DNA of 48,451 bases from Bacteroidota bacterium (GCA_024679565.1 JAIBDD010000022.1:1-48451), one strand, 5' to 3'; counted from the first letter of the stretch, positions 35,329 to 44,099 are shown. The notes: generated by a model not told the origin, from the sequence alone. Translations and numbers: made by a program.

Positions 35329-36643
35329 CGTCGGCGTTTAGTGTATACGCGTGTTCAACCATTTGGCTGTACACAGTACGCCAACCTTGCCATCTGCCAT
35401 CTTCACTCATTGATTCGTTGTGCCATAAGCTCACAAATAATCCACCCACATTCTTAACCCGCTCCATAAGCTCAATAATGGTTGCAACAGCCTGTTGAGG
35501 AGGTTGGTTCATATAATGCAATGGCGTAATATCCATACAGCAAAAAGGAATTAATTCAAGATTAGTGACCTTGTTGGTGGTTAAATTAAAGAAGTGAAAA
35601 GGGGCTGCTATTCCAGCGCGAAACCCTAAGTGCGTGGAATATCCCATCGTATGGTCTTCTGTAATACCAATATCTTCAAGTGTTACATAGGTTTCTGGCA
35701 TTTTATGCATCAAAAAATGTTGTCGGCTATGCACAATATCGTGGGCAACAATATTTTCAAGCATTTGGTGTTCTTTGGCGACTAAAGCGTGTTCGTAGTT
35801 CGAACGGTAAGATGGGTGTATTCCAATGGTATACGTATCGTTTATTCGATTAATACAACGCTGGAACTCAGCATTGGAAACATCTGTGTTTTTATCGAAC
35901 TTTCCGCGTTTACCTATTTGAATAAAGTAGTTTACAGAAGTCTTAAATTTTTGATGAACCTTGTCTTGCCAATCAAAGTTGTAAAATGGATCTGCTTTTT
36001 GATTGGTTAAAACGGAGACTCTATCTTTCACTTCCTGCCAACTTCGCCTGGCACTATCCCTTACCAATCCTCCAACAGATCGCAAAAATCCCTTGTTACG
36101 ATATTTCCATGCCTGGTCTATGTCTATGGTAGAAACGTAATTAAATTGACGTGGTGTTGTCTGTAAATCAGTGTTTTGGGTGATTAGTTGGTTTAATAAA
36201 CCCAACGCCCATTCATTGACAATAGGACGTTGTAGTAATCCAAATTTTAGTAAACAGCTTTGTGAAGCCGTAAATCGATTATGGGCATCTTTCTCAAAAG
36301 GAACATATTCCTCAAATCTCGAAACCAAGTAAAAGCTAATTGCTAATAAATCGAAGTGCTGATAGCCTTCTATGATTAGGGACGGCAAATTATTCCATTC
36401 TTGGCCTAATTCAATCCGTATAGGTTTAATGTCTTCTTCAAAAAGCAATTTATACGGTTTTATTTGAAGACCTGGAAGATCTGAGTTGTTTGAATAGTTG
36501 AGTTGTATAGATGTAGAAGATAAAAACGTATCAACGTCGGAAGTCAGGCTAAGTTCTAACCCTAAAAGTTGTTCAAAAACCAATTGAGCAATATATGTTA
36601 ATCGCTCTGTGGTGGCTTTACTATACAGCGTTATTTGATTCAA
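35318..36643 (-). CDS. Polysaccharide deacetylase-like protein
   Basis: The 441-residue protein resembles Bacteroidota proteins with an N-terminal domain followed by a carbohydrate esterase 4/NodB-like fold. The supporting segments are VSTIDIDQAWKYRNKG (a metal-binding TxDxD-like stretch), TIGIHPSYRSN (the HxxxxY-type strand) and HNESMSEDGRWQGW near the end. It has no signal peptide, so it may act inside the cell on a glycan precursor. The substrate is not known. It overlaps the downstream DUF2809 gene. Confidence 0.75.
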   Translation of the reverse strand: MNQITLYSKATTERLTYIAQLVFEQLLGLELSLTSDVDTFLSSTSIQLNYSNNSDLPGLQIKPYKLLFEEDIKPIRIELGQEWNNLPSLIIEGYQHFDLLAISFYLVSRFEEYVPFEKDAHNRFTASQSCLLKFGLLQRPIVNEWALGLLNQLITQNTDLQTTPRQFNYVSTIDIDQAWKYRNKGFLRSVGGLVRDSARRSWQEVKDRVSVLTNQKADPFYNFDWQDKVHQKFKTSVNYFIQIGKRGKFDKNTDVSNAEFQRCINRINDTYTIGIHPSYRSNYEHALVAKEHQMLENIVAHDIVHSRQHFLMHKMPETYVTLEDIGITEDHTMGYSTHLGFRAGIAAPFHFFNLTTNKVTNLELIPFCCMDITPLHYMNQPPQQAVATIIELMERVKNVGGLFVSLWHNESMSEDGRWQGWRTVYSQMVEHAYTLNADDEK

Positions 36644-36663
36644 TTTGGACCTGCTACAACGCT

Positions 36664-36912
36664 TTATTTAAAATTTGCAAATGCTGAATCTAACAGTCTT
36701 GCCAAATCATAATCTTTGTCTGTGACCATATTACCAGCATCGTGCGTACATAAATTAACCATTACCTTGTTGTAAACGTTACTCCACTCAGGGTGGTGGT
36801 TAAGCTCTTCTATCGCTTCGGATACGTCAAACATCCATCGAGTCGCATCAAGAAAATTCTTGAATACAAAGGTTTTTATTAATTGATTGTTTTCTTCTTT
36901 CCAGCCGTCCAT
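36664..36912 (-). CDS. Pterin-4a-carbinolamine dehydratase
   Basis: This 82-residue enzyme dehydrates 4a-hydroxytetrahydrobiopterin, regenerating the pterin cofactor of aromatic amino-acid hydroxylases. The signature EELNHHPEWSNVYNKV is present, with the histidines that form the active site, followed by VNLCTHDAGNMVTDKDYDLA. It is slightly short for the family but complete. Its start overlaps the protease stop (TGATG), so it is co-translated. No aromatic hydroxylase gene is nearby. Confidence 0.93.
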   Translation of the reverse strand: MDGWKEENNQLIKTFVFKNFLDATRWMFDVSEAIEELNHHPEWSNVYNKVMVNLCTHDAGNMVTDKDYDLARLLDSAFANFK

Positions 36913-38645
36913 CAGTATTTTATTATTTTTAGAAAAGAGGTAAATCCGTCTAACTTCAATTCTACAAAATATATTCCGGACTTGAACTCCTGGGTCGGAA
37001 CGTTTAACTGTAAAACGTTTGATTCTTGGGAAATCACCTGACCTATGTCGTTTGATATGGTGTAACCAAATCGTTGTCCAGACTTACTCAAGATAGATGC
37101 ATCCTCCATTCCGGTACTAAAACCGTCTGTGTTATAGGCATTGAACAACTGGTTAAATTCAAGTTTTTTTCCTTCGCTTAAAAGTATGTTATGCACTGAA
37201 AAACAAGACCTTATGTCTTGATGGTAACGCTTGTTGAAAAGCAAAGAATCAACTGTTAACAGTATGTTAGCCATGTCAGGTATCGTGGCAGTTTTGTATT
37301 GATAGAATAAATGCTCCAGCACTAAAGAGTCACATGAGGCACGTCCAATTTTATCATAAATACACATTAAAGGGGTAGACCAAATTTCACGATCTGCATT
37401 GGAGTTACCCGTCATGTCTTGAGGGTACTGCAGTTTAGCACCAATGGTTACACCCTCAAAAAAAGGATTGTGACCATCCCAATTGAACATTTTTTTCCAG
37501 GCAAAATCTGTATAAGATTTTGAATATGAGGCACTAAAGTAATCAGCATTTCCTTCTTCCATTGCACTTCGGTCTCTGGTGTTGGCATAGGAGTCACCAC
37601 CAGCCACAAATGCCAAAGCGTGAGAAAACTCGTGAACGACAATTTCTCCGTCTTCTGCATCATCAACCCCTCCTTCACCAAATTCTAGTTCGACCGGTGA
37701 AACACCGTAATTAAAAGAACTAAAATCACTGCCATTGTATCCGTGTGCATCAATAACTAACGTGTCGGGTAAAGCATTTGAGAATCCTAACTGCTCTACG
37801 TGGTTACTCATGTTTGTGATGTGGTAAAAAGCGTTCACATCCTCAAATTGATATTGACTGCGTTTAAAAGAAAAGGTATCTGTTAACGAGAAAGTTTGTG
37901 GTGTGATAGGGTTACTTACGTTTCCAAAATAGTATCTGTCTGATTTTAGCCAAAAAGTATCGTTTTCGTGTTCTGCTGTCATGTCAACCCATTTACGTTC
38001 TGCATTGAGTTGCGGAACATCTAAATCTGATGAATCTATGTATGGTGAACCATATGATTTTTCTGCCGTGTTTAGGGGGTTTACCAGAAATACTTGTGCC
38101 TTAACTTGTGTGTCTGGTACTGTATAGAATAGTTTTTGAGTTATTAGACCTTGAACTTCACCATCAACGATAATGCGTTCTGAATCGAAGGCGTCATGAA
38201 GTTTTTCAAAATCAGCTAGTGCCCAAATACCGTTACTAAGTACGATGACTTTTTTTGTTTTGTTCTGGTTTTCTGGGAAGATAATGTCGATAAAAGGCAC
38301 ATTGTCTTGCATAAACAAAACATTTTCAACTAAATCTGTGTGAATCCGAATTTGGGCATTGTGGATCGGATAACCGTTCTTTTTAACGGAATATGTAAAA
38401 TGCTTCCCTGTTAAGCTTTTTGTAGAACGAATCAATGTTGTTACGTAGCCTGGCAGGCTGAGGATATCGTGCTCCTGCTCTAAAAACTTAGTAACGTCTT
38501 CCTCGGTGGCGAAAGACTTATCTGTTGTATAAATGTTAACTGCTGGTATCTGGATGTCACCTGATTGATCTTGTACTATGGCAATTTGTGCTACAGCAAA
38601 CTGAGAAACTATACAAAGGAAAGACACCAACAACCAATTTTTCAT
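36912..38645 (-). CDS. Secreted zinc metalloprotease with type IX sorting tail
   Basis: The 577-residue protein has a signal peptide (NWLLVSFLCIVSQFAVAQ). Its catalytic site is HEFSHAL (HEXXH at 338-342), with a third zinc ligand in AMEEGNADYF (E364), the layout of M4/M36-type proteases. The last 80 residues form a C-terminal sorting domain ending FKSGIYFVELKLDGFTSF and a short basic tail (LKIIKY), as cargo of the type IX system has. It should be secreted or surface-attached. A weak -7 box (TAACTTTA) lies 4 nt before the ATG, so it may also have its own promoter within the run. Confidence 0.92.
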   Translation of the reverse strand: MKNWLLVSFLCIVSQFAVAQIAIVQDQSGDIQIPAVNIYTTDKSFATEEDVTKFLEQEHDILSLPGYVTTLIRSTKSLTGKHFTYSVKKNGYPIHNAQIRIHTDLVENVLFMQDNVPFIDIIFPENQNKTKKVIVLSNGIWALADFEKLHDAFDSERIIVDGEVQGLITQKLFYTVPDTQVKAQVFLVNPLNTAEKSYGSPYIDSSDLDVPQLNAERKWVDMTAEHENDTFWLKSDRYYFGNVSNPITPQTFSLTDTFSFKRSQYQFEDVNAFYHITNMSNHVEQLGFSNALPDTLVIDAHGYNGSDFSSFNYGVSPVELEFGEGGVDDAEDGEIVVHEFSHALAFVAGGDSYANTRDRSAMEEGNADYFSASYSKSYTDFAWKKMFNWDGHNPFFEGVTIGAKLQYPQDMTGNSNADREIWSTPLMCIYDKIGRASCDSLVLEHLFYQYKTATIPDMANILLTVDSLLFNKRYHQDIRSCFSVHNILLSEGKKLEFNQLFNAYNTDGFSTGMEDASILSKSGQRFGYTISNDIGQVISQESNVLQLNVPTQEFKSGIYFVELKLDGFTSFLKIIKY

Positions 38646-38663
38646 TATGTAAAGTTAACGCCT

Positions 38664-39275
38664 TTAGAGACCATTAGGTTTATCGGTTAGTTCAAAATTG
38701 GGTAATGATTCAAGATGGTCATTAAATTCATCGTATTTAGACTTGGATAATTTTATTTCAAAAAAACCTCCTGGGATATTCGGAGGTTGAATGATTGTAA
38801 AATTTAGCCTGTTGGCCAATTCATACACCTGAAAATCTTTGGCACCAAGATGCTTCAACCAACATGTTTTTTGAATTGTTTTACTAACGATAGTGCAAGC
38901 TTCTATGGCTTGTTTTGCTGCACTCCCATAGGCATCTATTAATCCGGAAACACCTAATTTCTTGCCTCCATAATAACGAACAACGGCTACCAATATATGT
39001 GTTAAGTCTTTCGACTTTATTTCACGAAGGATGGGCTGTCCTGCTGAATTGCTTGGTTCTCCATCATCGTTTGCACGGTAATTTTCGCCGGTTAACCCCA
39101 TTCGGTAGGCGTAACAAACGTGCGTCGCATCAGCATACTGAGCACGTAGTTGATTTAACGTGTTTTTTAACTCCTCATCATTCTCAACAGGGCATGCCAA
39201 ACCAATAAACTTAGATCCTCTGTCTTTATGTAGAACTTCCGATGGTTTATCTATCGTTTTAAAAGTGCCTTCCAT
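38664..39275 (-). CDS. YigZ/IMPACT (UPF0029) family protein
   Basis: The 203-residue protein shows the family's signature: KDRGSKFIGLACPVENDEEL, ADATHVCYAYRMG, NDDGEPSNSAGQPILREI, and VVRYYGGKKLGVSGLIDAYG, the last with a lysine-rich nucleotide-contact loop. Members are small ribosome- or nucleotide-associated proteins related to eukaryotic IMPACT; the bacterial role is unclear. It lies 5 bp after the EamA-family gene within the ribD run. Confidence 0.94.
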   Translation of the reverse strand: MEGTFKTIDKPSEVLHKDRGSKFIGLACPVENDEELKNTLNQLRAQYADATHVCYAYRMGLTGENYRANDDGEPSNSAGQPILREIKSKDLTHILVAVVRYYGGKKLGVSGLIDAYGSAAKQAIEACTIVSKTIQKTCWLKHLGAKDFQVYELANRLNFTIIQPPNIPGGFFEIKLSKSKYDEFNDHLESLPNFELTDKPNGL

Positions 39276-39280
39276 GTTTC

Positions 39281-40147
39281 TTAAGGCAAACTAATTAAAA
39301 CAATAGCGACCAGAGCCATAACAATACCAATGATGTTTTTTTTATTCAATCGTTCTTTGAAGATAATGACAGACAATACCGTCGAAAGAACAACAATTCC
39401 CACATTGTTAAGCGGATATACCTGAGAGGTGGTAAAGAAATCGGACTGTAGCGCCTTAAGCAGAAAGAATATGCTGAAGTAATTAGGTATGCCTAGAACA
39501 ATTCCTCCAACCAAATTTTGCCGCGTTAAAACGGTTTTTTTAGTTACGATTCTATATATGGTTATCGCAGTACCTAATAATGCAGCTGCGCAGAAGATCA
39601 TAATGGTTGCCGCTGCTGGCGATTGACCGATTATCTGTTGCTCGATTATTTTTAGCGAGGTGTCAATAACACCACTGCCAAGCAACACAAATAAAGGCAA
39701 GAGCAACACCCATTTTGTTTTTGAGGTTGCAAAACTTTTGTCTTTTTTACTTACGAAATAAACGCTAACCAAGCTCATCACAATTCCTATGATTAACAGT
39801 GCTGTAAGGCCTTCTTTTAAAAAGAAGAACGCGTACAACACAGGAAATATGACACCCATTTTGGCTGCAATAACCGACACGCTAATACCATATTTTTGAG
39901 CAGTAACAGCCATTCCGAAGAATACAGAAACAAACAAAAGTCCTAGCAGTGCAGTGTAAGGACCCCAACTGGTTTGGTAATTGTCAACCAAAACGTGCAA
40001 AGAGATGTCTGAGGTCAATAAACCTGTGGCAATGCAGGTCCAATAATTGACCGCTATGGCCTGTTGGTTGTCTACCTGGTATTTGGGGAAATACCGAAAA
40101 ACAAGATTAATAATTGTTGAGCATAGAATGCTAAGGAGCAGAAACAT
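39281..40147 (-). CDS. EamA-family (DMT) membrane transporter
   Basis: The 288-residue protein has ten predicted hydrophobic segments in two similar halves, the drug/metabolite transporter fold. Features include VIAAKMGVIFPVLYAFFFLKEGLTALLIIGI (first half) and VVLSTVLSVIIFKERLNKKNIIGI (second half), each with the usual E-x-L/N turn. It probably exports or imports a small metabolite, not identifiable here. It follows ribD by two bases, so a link to flavin precursors is possible but unproven. Confidence 0.9.
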   Translation of the reverse strand: MFLLLSILCSTIINLVFRYFPKYQVDNQQAIAVNYWTCIATGLLTSDISLHVLVDNYQTSWGPYTALLGLLFVSVFFGMAVTAQKYGISVSVIAAKMGVIFPVLYAFFFLKEGLTALLIIGIVMSLVSVYFVSKKDKSFATSKTKWVLLLPLFVLLGSGVIDTSLKIIEQQIIGQSPAAATIMIFCAAALLGTAITIYRIVTKKTVLTRQNLVGGIVLGIPNYFSIFFLLKALQSDFFTTSQVYPLNNVGIVVLSTVLSVIIFKERLNKKNIIGIVMALVAIVLISLP

Positions 40148-40149
40148 GG

Positions 40150-41190
40150 TTATTTGTTATGGTACACGTGTACTAAGTTGTCTTGTAAAGTAAATTCGTT
40201 TGTAGCTTTTAATTTGGGTAATTGCGGTGCTTTTGTTCCGATACCCCAATGGTCTTGGCTTTGTATGACATGCATTTCATCCCAATAGTTTTGTGCGATA
40301 CACTGTGTAAGAATATTTGCGCCACCTTCAATTAGTACTTGGTCGATGTTCCGCAACAACAAAACTTTATTTATCGTGTCGAATATCGAATCCTCAGCAA
40401 GTACTTGTTCAAATTCTACGTTCACACCTTTTCGCTTCTTACCGATTACAACTGTTGGATACCCGTCTGCCAAAAGGTTGTGTGTAGCAGGGACTTTACC
40501 TTCCACATCTAATAAAATACGTAAAGGGTTTTTCCCATTAACCAATCGGGTTGTTAAGCTAGGGTTGTCTTCAATGGCGGTATTAGTGCCGACAAATATT
40601 GCACCTGATTCGGCTCTTAATTGGTGAACGTATAGGTTCGCAACCTCGTTGCTAATTGATTTAGCCTGGTTACTGTCATTAGGATCTCGGCCCATAAATC
40701 TATCGGCTGTTTCTGCCCATTTAAGCACAATGTATGGTCTACTCTGACTATGAAACGTCATAAATCGACGATTTAAAACGGCTCCTTTTTCTTCGAGGAT
40801 CCCTGTAGTTACATCAATACCTGAGCGTTTCAAGGTTGCAATACCTTTTCCAGCCACTTTATCGTGCGGGTCTAAATTCGCAATTACAACACGTGGAATT
40901 TTATGCGTAATGATAAGATCAGCGCAAGGAGGTGTTTTGCCATGATGGGCGCACGGCTCAAGGTTGACGTACAATGTCGACGATGATAGCAAAGATTTGT
41001 CTTTAACGGCTGCAATGGCTTCGACTTCTGCATGCGAATGACCATAACCCGTATGGTAACCTTCACCGATTATCTTTTCCTTATGCACAATTACAGATCC
41101 AACGAGTGGATTGGGGTAGGTTAGGGGGTGTCCTTTTTTTGCAAGCTCAAAACACCGCTCCATGTATTTTATGTGTTTATGTTCCGACAA
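40150..41190 (-). CDS. ribD: Riboflavin biosynthesis deaminase/reductase RibD
   Basis: RibD carries out the deaminase and reductase steps that make 5-amino-6-ribitylamino-uracil phosphate. The N-terminal deaminase holds the zinc site GHSHAEVEAIAAV and EPCAHHGKTPPCADLII. The C-terminal reductase has RPYIVLKWAETADRFMG and GGANILTQCI. Read from TTG 41190 the protein has 346 residues (from ATG 41163, 337). TTG 41190 gives MSEHKHIKYMERCFELAKKG, while an ATG farther upstream lies within or next to the promoter. A full -7 box at 41210-41217 supports the TTG. It heads a seven-gene run through DUF2809. Confidence 0.95.
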   Translation of the reverse strand: MSEHKHIKYMERCFELAKKGHPLTYPNPLVGSVIVHKEKIIGEGYHTGYGHSHAEVEAIAAVKDKSLLSSSTLYVNLEPCAHHGKTPPCADLIITHKIPRVVIANLDPHDKVAGKGIATLKRSGIDVTTGILEEKGAVLNRRFMTFHSQSRPYIVLKWAETADRFMGRDPNDSNQAKSISNEVANLYVHQLRAESGAIFVGTNTAIEDNPSLTTRLVNGKNPLRILLDVEGKVPATHNLLADGYPTVVIGKKRKGVNVEFEQVLAEDSIFDTINKVLLLRNIDQVLIEGGANILTQCIAQNYWDEMHVIQSQDHWGIGTKAPQLPKLKATNEFTLQDNLVHVYHNK

Positions 41191-41209
41191 TGGATTGTAA
41201 TTTCGACCA

Positions 41210-41217
41210 CAAATGTA
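41210..41217 (-). promoter_or_regulatory. -7 box of ribD (TACATTTG), overlapping the prmC start
   Basis: TACATTTG on the minus strand is a full consensus match. It overlaps the prmC ATG at 41213 on the plus strand, and a near-consensus plus-strand box (TAATTTCG, 41198-41205) lies beside it, so the two genes share face-to-face promoters. Confidence 0.55.
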
Positions 41218-42073
41218 TTCAAGTTTAAACGGCATTCGAAAGCAATTTAGAGATGAACTCTCAGGTGATTATTCTGACAGGATAGCCAACCAGTTGTTTT
41301 ACCGTTTATTGGAGTCATTTTTCGGCATTAAGAAGACCGACGCTGTGTTAGCACCTGACAAAGAACTTCCAGAAGCGCAACGCGATGAGCTCTATGCTGC
41401 ATTGAAACGCTTAACCGCAAAAGAACCCGTTCAATACATAGATAATACGGCCTACTTCATGGACGATGCGTTTTATGTAGACCATTCCGTTTTGATACCT
41501 CGGCCAGAGACTGAAGAATTGGTGCAATTAATTCTGAATCAACAAAATCAGCATGCGCTTAAAGTATTGGATATAGGCACCGGTAGTGGCGCCATAGCAG
41601 TTAATCTGTCAAAACATCGAAACAATTGGTCTATATACGCATGCGATGTGTCGAATGAAGCGCTTGTGGTGGCGAGAAGAAATGGAAGTGAGCTGCTTAA
41701 AAACACTGAAGTTGCTTTCTACCAGGAAGATATCCTTCAACCGAAGTCATTCTATACCTCCGGTTTAGATGTCATTGTAAGCAACCCACCGTATGTACTG
41801 GAAACCGATAAATCAGATATGCAGGAACAAGTGCTGAAGCACGAACCACATACCGCTTTATTCGTAAGTAACGATAATCCATTACTTTTTTATAACGCTA
41901 TCGTGATGTATGCGTCCGACAATCTAAAACAAAGTGGGGCATTGTATTTTGAGGTACATGAATTGTATGCTGACAAGGTCGCTCAATTGCTTAGTGCCAG
42001 CGATTATCTAAACGTTAAGGTTTATGATGATTTACAAGGAAAGCCTCGCATGGTAAGTGGGTTGAAGAGCTGA
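41213..42073 (+). CDS. prmC: Peptide chain release factor glutamine methyltransferase PrmC
   Basis: PrmC methylates the glutamine in the GGQ motif of release factors. The 286-residue protein has an N-terminal helical domain (NGIRKQFRDELSGDYS), an AdoMet-binding motif ALKVLDIGTGSGAIAVNL, and the active-site NPPY in VSNPPYVLETDKSDM. Length fits the family. The ATG at 41213 is the likely start; a second candidate is TTG 41225. It is divergent from ribD and their promoters overlap. It is followed by a short gene-free stretch of about 110 bp. Confidence 0.96.
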   Translation: MYSSLNGIRKQFRDELSGDYSDRIANQLFYRLLESFFGIKKTDAVLAPDKELPEAQRDELYAALKRLTAKEPVQYIDNTAYFMDDAFYVDHSVLIPRPETEELVQLILNQQNQHALKVLDIGTGSGAIAVNLSKHRNNWSIYACDVSNEALVVARRNGSELLKNTEVAFYQEDILQPKSFYTSGLDVIVSNPPYVLETDKSDMQEQVLKHEPHTALFVSNDNPLLFYNAIVMYASDNLKQSGALYFEVHELYADKVAQLLSASDYLNVKVYDDLQGKPRMVSGLKS

Positions 42074-42182
42074 GGTCGTTAAATTTTATTAAGTTTGGGT
42101 AATCAATTCTTAAATGCATGAAGTTATTCAAACCCCTATTACCTCTATTTCTTATATAGATCCGTCTTCAGTGCTTTTGCAC

Positions 42183-42584
42183 TTAGTCCAATTGGTTTAT
42201 AATCGCCATCGGGCCACCGCAATATCTGCTATGACACGCTTTACAGGCGTCAATCGACTTTCGATAATAATACGATTGAGAATCTCCTCTTTCGATTCCT
42301 TTTAGGGCTTCAAGGTAAGGAGGTGCAAGTGTCTGAAAATCAGATTCTAAATGCTCGCCGCGGGTTCCAGTAGCTTTTGCCATCTGCCAAATTTCCTCTG
42401 GTATAGAGTCGATAGCGTTACCCTTAGCAAGATTTGCTTTTGCTTGCTTTGAGAATTCGACCATGGTGCGCATAGTTTCTGACAACGCTGAAGCTTCATA
42501 CATTTCTGCAGCGTCATTTTTTGGCTTGGTCTTACATGCGTTTAACGCAACAACCACAATGAGTATTGATAAGTTGAATCGCAT
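42183..42584 (-). CDS. Cytochrome c-like haem lipoprotein
   Basis: The 133-residue protein has a lipoprotein signal ending VVALNAC. Its only haem motif is CKACH near the C-terminus (IDACKACHSRYCGGPMA), a pattern I recall from small haem-binding proteins of Bacteroidota with a C-terminal CxxCH followed by a YC-PGP-like run. The rest is helical, as in cytochrome c prime-type bundles. Electron transfer or gas binding at the periplasmic face is likely. It starts 1 nt from the DUF4920 gene, which it follows in an operon. Confidence 0.85.
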   Translation of the reverse strand: MRFNLSILIVVVALNACKTKPKNDAAEMYEASALSETMRTMVEFSKQAKANLAKGNAIDSIPEEIWQMAKATGTRGEHLESDFQTLAPPYLEALKGIERGDSQSYYYRKSIDACKACHSRYCGGPMAIINQLD

Positions 42585-42585
42585 A

Positions 42586-43092
42586 TTATTCGATTACAAC
42601 ACCATCAGCCATAAAGGTATAACGCATTTCATGTTCCGTAATCGCGTCAATCTCTTCTTGTGATTTTTCTGCATCACGTGCATATTCCTTTAATTGGCTT
42701 ACAGATACTGAATCTACGTAGAATGCTCCTTTAACCGTGGCTTGGTGCCCTGTGCTGTTCATTGGAACGAAGTAACCATAGTCACGGAAACGAACTAACA
42801 TGTCCATTCCTTCAACGTCCATTTTCATCCAACAACCTTTCGCTTGACATACAGAAGAGATTTCACCATTTAAAATGGCATCAAGAGAATCTCTTTCACC
42901 AAGAAGAAAATTGAATGATGCAGGATCGTAAGCATCAATTACATTCCAAGTGGTGTCTCCATAACGACCAGCAATAGATTGTTCTGCGGTTTCTTCACTC
43001 GTCGCATCTTGTGGTGCTGGATTTTGGCAACCAATTATGCCTACCGTTACCAGTACAAAGAGCCAAATTTTTGTTTGAATTGTTGTTTTCAT
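42586..43092 (-). CDS. DUF4920 lipoprotein
   Basis: The 168-residue protein, read from ATG 43092, has a signal ending VGIIGC, so it is lipidated. The domain contains VCQAKGCWMKMDVEGMDMLVRFRDYGYFVP, quoted in part, the usual DUF4920 core with its conserved cysteines, and later TGHQATVKGAFYVDSVS. Proteins of this family occur next to haem or redox proteins; a copper or haem role is possible. The full -7 box at 43102-43109 lies 9 nt before the ATG. It precedes the cytochrome-like gene. Confidence 0.87.
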   Translation of the reverse strand: MKTTIQTKIWLFVLVTVGIIGCQNPAPQDATSEETAEQSIAGRYGDTTWNVIDAYDPASFNFLLGERDSLDAILNGEISSVCQAKGCWMKMDVEGMDMLVRFRDYGYFVPMNSTGHQATVKGAFYVDSVSVSQLKEYARDAEKSQEEIDAITEHEMRYTFMADGVVIE

Positions 43093-43101
43093 ATTGTGGT
43101 A

Positions 43102-43109
43102 CAAAAGTA
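43102..43109 (-). promoter_or_regulatory. -7 box of the DUF4920/cytochrome operon (TACTTTTG)
   Basis: TACTTTTG on the minus strand is a full match and gives a leader of only a few nucleotides. Confidence 0.55.
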
Positions 43110-43168
43110 TAAATCTAGTAGGAAAGAAGTGCATCAACTTTGAGAAAATAAAGTGATGTAGTAACAGT

Positions 43169-43366
43169 CTAAATAACGGTTAAATCTTTCTCGCGCTGAG
43201 GACTTAATTTGTTGAGATAGTGAGGCTGCAAACTTGAATTTAAAGACCACTTCTGATTTGGTCTTGGTGCTCTGCGAATTTGGAGGTTGAACGTGATTAA
43301 ACGTCTTTTTGTATCCACGTGGTCTACGTAAGATTCATTTAAAAGATTGTTTAACTCGTTTAACAT
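43169..43366 (-). CDS. Short hypothetical protein, doubtful
   Basis: From ATG 43366 the frame encodes 65 residues, basic in the middle (HVDTKRRLITFNLQIRRAPRPNQKW) with no signal or membrane segment. It lies between the SRAP gene (which ends at 43422) and the DUF4920 promoter. A near-consensus -7 box is just upstream. I recognise no family, and it may not be a gene. Confidence 0.35.
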   Translation of the reverse strand: MLNELNNLLNESYVDHVDTKRRLITFNLQIRRAPRPNQKWSLNSSLQPHYLNKLSPQREKDLTVI

Positions 43367-43421
43367 GCCTGCAAATGTGTAAGTAAATTTTTGCAATTTA
43401 CATGGCGAAAGGTAGTGATTT

Positions 43422-44087
43422 TTATCTTTTTAAGGCATCTAAAGGAAGGGATTCAAAATAATCATCCATTTCAATAAAGTCGTTAACCTCTAAATGACCT
43501 GATAGCCAATTGTTTGCGTTCTCGTTATCCAAAATGACCGGCATTCGTTTTTTTGAGTTGTGAATGTGAGCCATTAACGTATTGGCGGGTCTGGTTAAAA
43601 CAGAGACGGTCTTAATGATGGCTTCTATTTCAGGGAAAAACCAATCCGCATACAGACAGGCTAAATGAAAAGGGTCTCCTTTTGGCATAATGATAAGGTG
43701 CCGTTCTTTGGTAATCTCTTTTTTGCCTTTTTTATTGACCGACGCCACATGTTGCCATTCGTAAAAACCATCTACCAATAACGTCGCATGGTTTTCTTGG
43801 TATTTGTAACAGATGGATCGATGCTCTTCAATTTTTTCGACACGTGTGTTAAGGGTGTTTCTTAGTTTGTTATTCCATTCTTTTTCCCAGGAAGGCATTA
43901 ACCACCATTTACCCAATTTCATCTGTCTTGGATTTTCGTTGGTAAGGATGGGTACCCAACTAAAAGAATATCCATTTATATGGGATTCCGGCTCAAACAA
44001 GTCTTGGTAATTACCCTTGGGTTCGTTCAGACCCATTTTTTCAGCCAAAATGTCAAGTGCGGTGGTCTGTTTTATATGATAACACAT
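43422..44087 (-). CDS. SRAP-domain protein (HMCES/YedK family)
   Basis: SRAP proteins form a covalent link with abasic sites in single-stranded DNA and so protect stalled forks. The 221-residue protein begins MCYHI; after removal of Met, Cys2 is the nucleophile. The other active-site residues are visible: the asparagine in NTLNTRVEKI, the glutamate in LVDGFYEWQHV, and the histidine in AHIHNSKKRMPVIL. The position of Cys2 fixes the start codon. The -7 box ends just 4 nt before this ATG, so the mRNA is probably leaderless. Confidence 0.96.
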   Translation of the reverse strand: MCYHIKQTTALDILAEKMGLNEPKGNYQDLFEPESHINGYSFSWVPILTNENPRQMKLGKWWLMPSWEKEWNNKLRNTLNTRVEKIEEHRSICYKYQENHATLLVDGFYEWQHVASVNKKGKKEITKERHLIIMPKGDPFHLACLYADWFFPEIEAIIKTVSVLTRPANTLMAHIHNSKKRMPVILDNENANNWLSGHLEVNDFIEMDDYFESLPLDALKR

Positions 44088-44091
44088 CTAA

Positions 44092-44099
44092 CAAATATA
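44092..44099 (-). promoter_or_regulatory. -7 box of the SRAP gene (TATATTTG)
   Basis: TATATTTG on the minus strand is a full consensus match that ends 4 nt before a start codon fixed by the catalytic Cys2. Together these predict a leaderless message. Confidence 0.55.
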
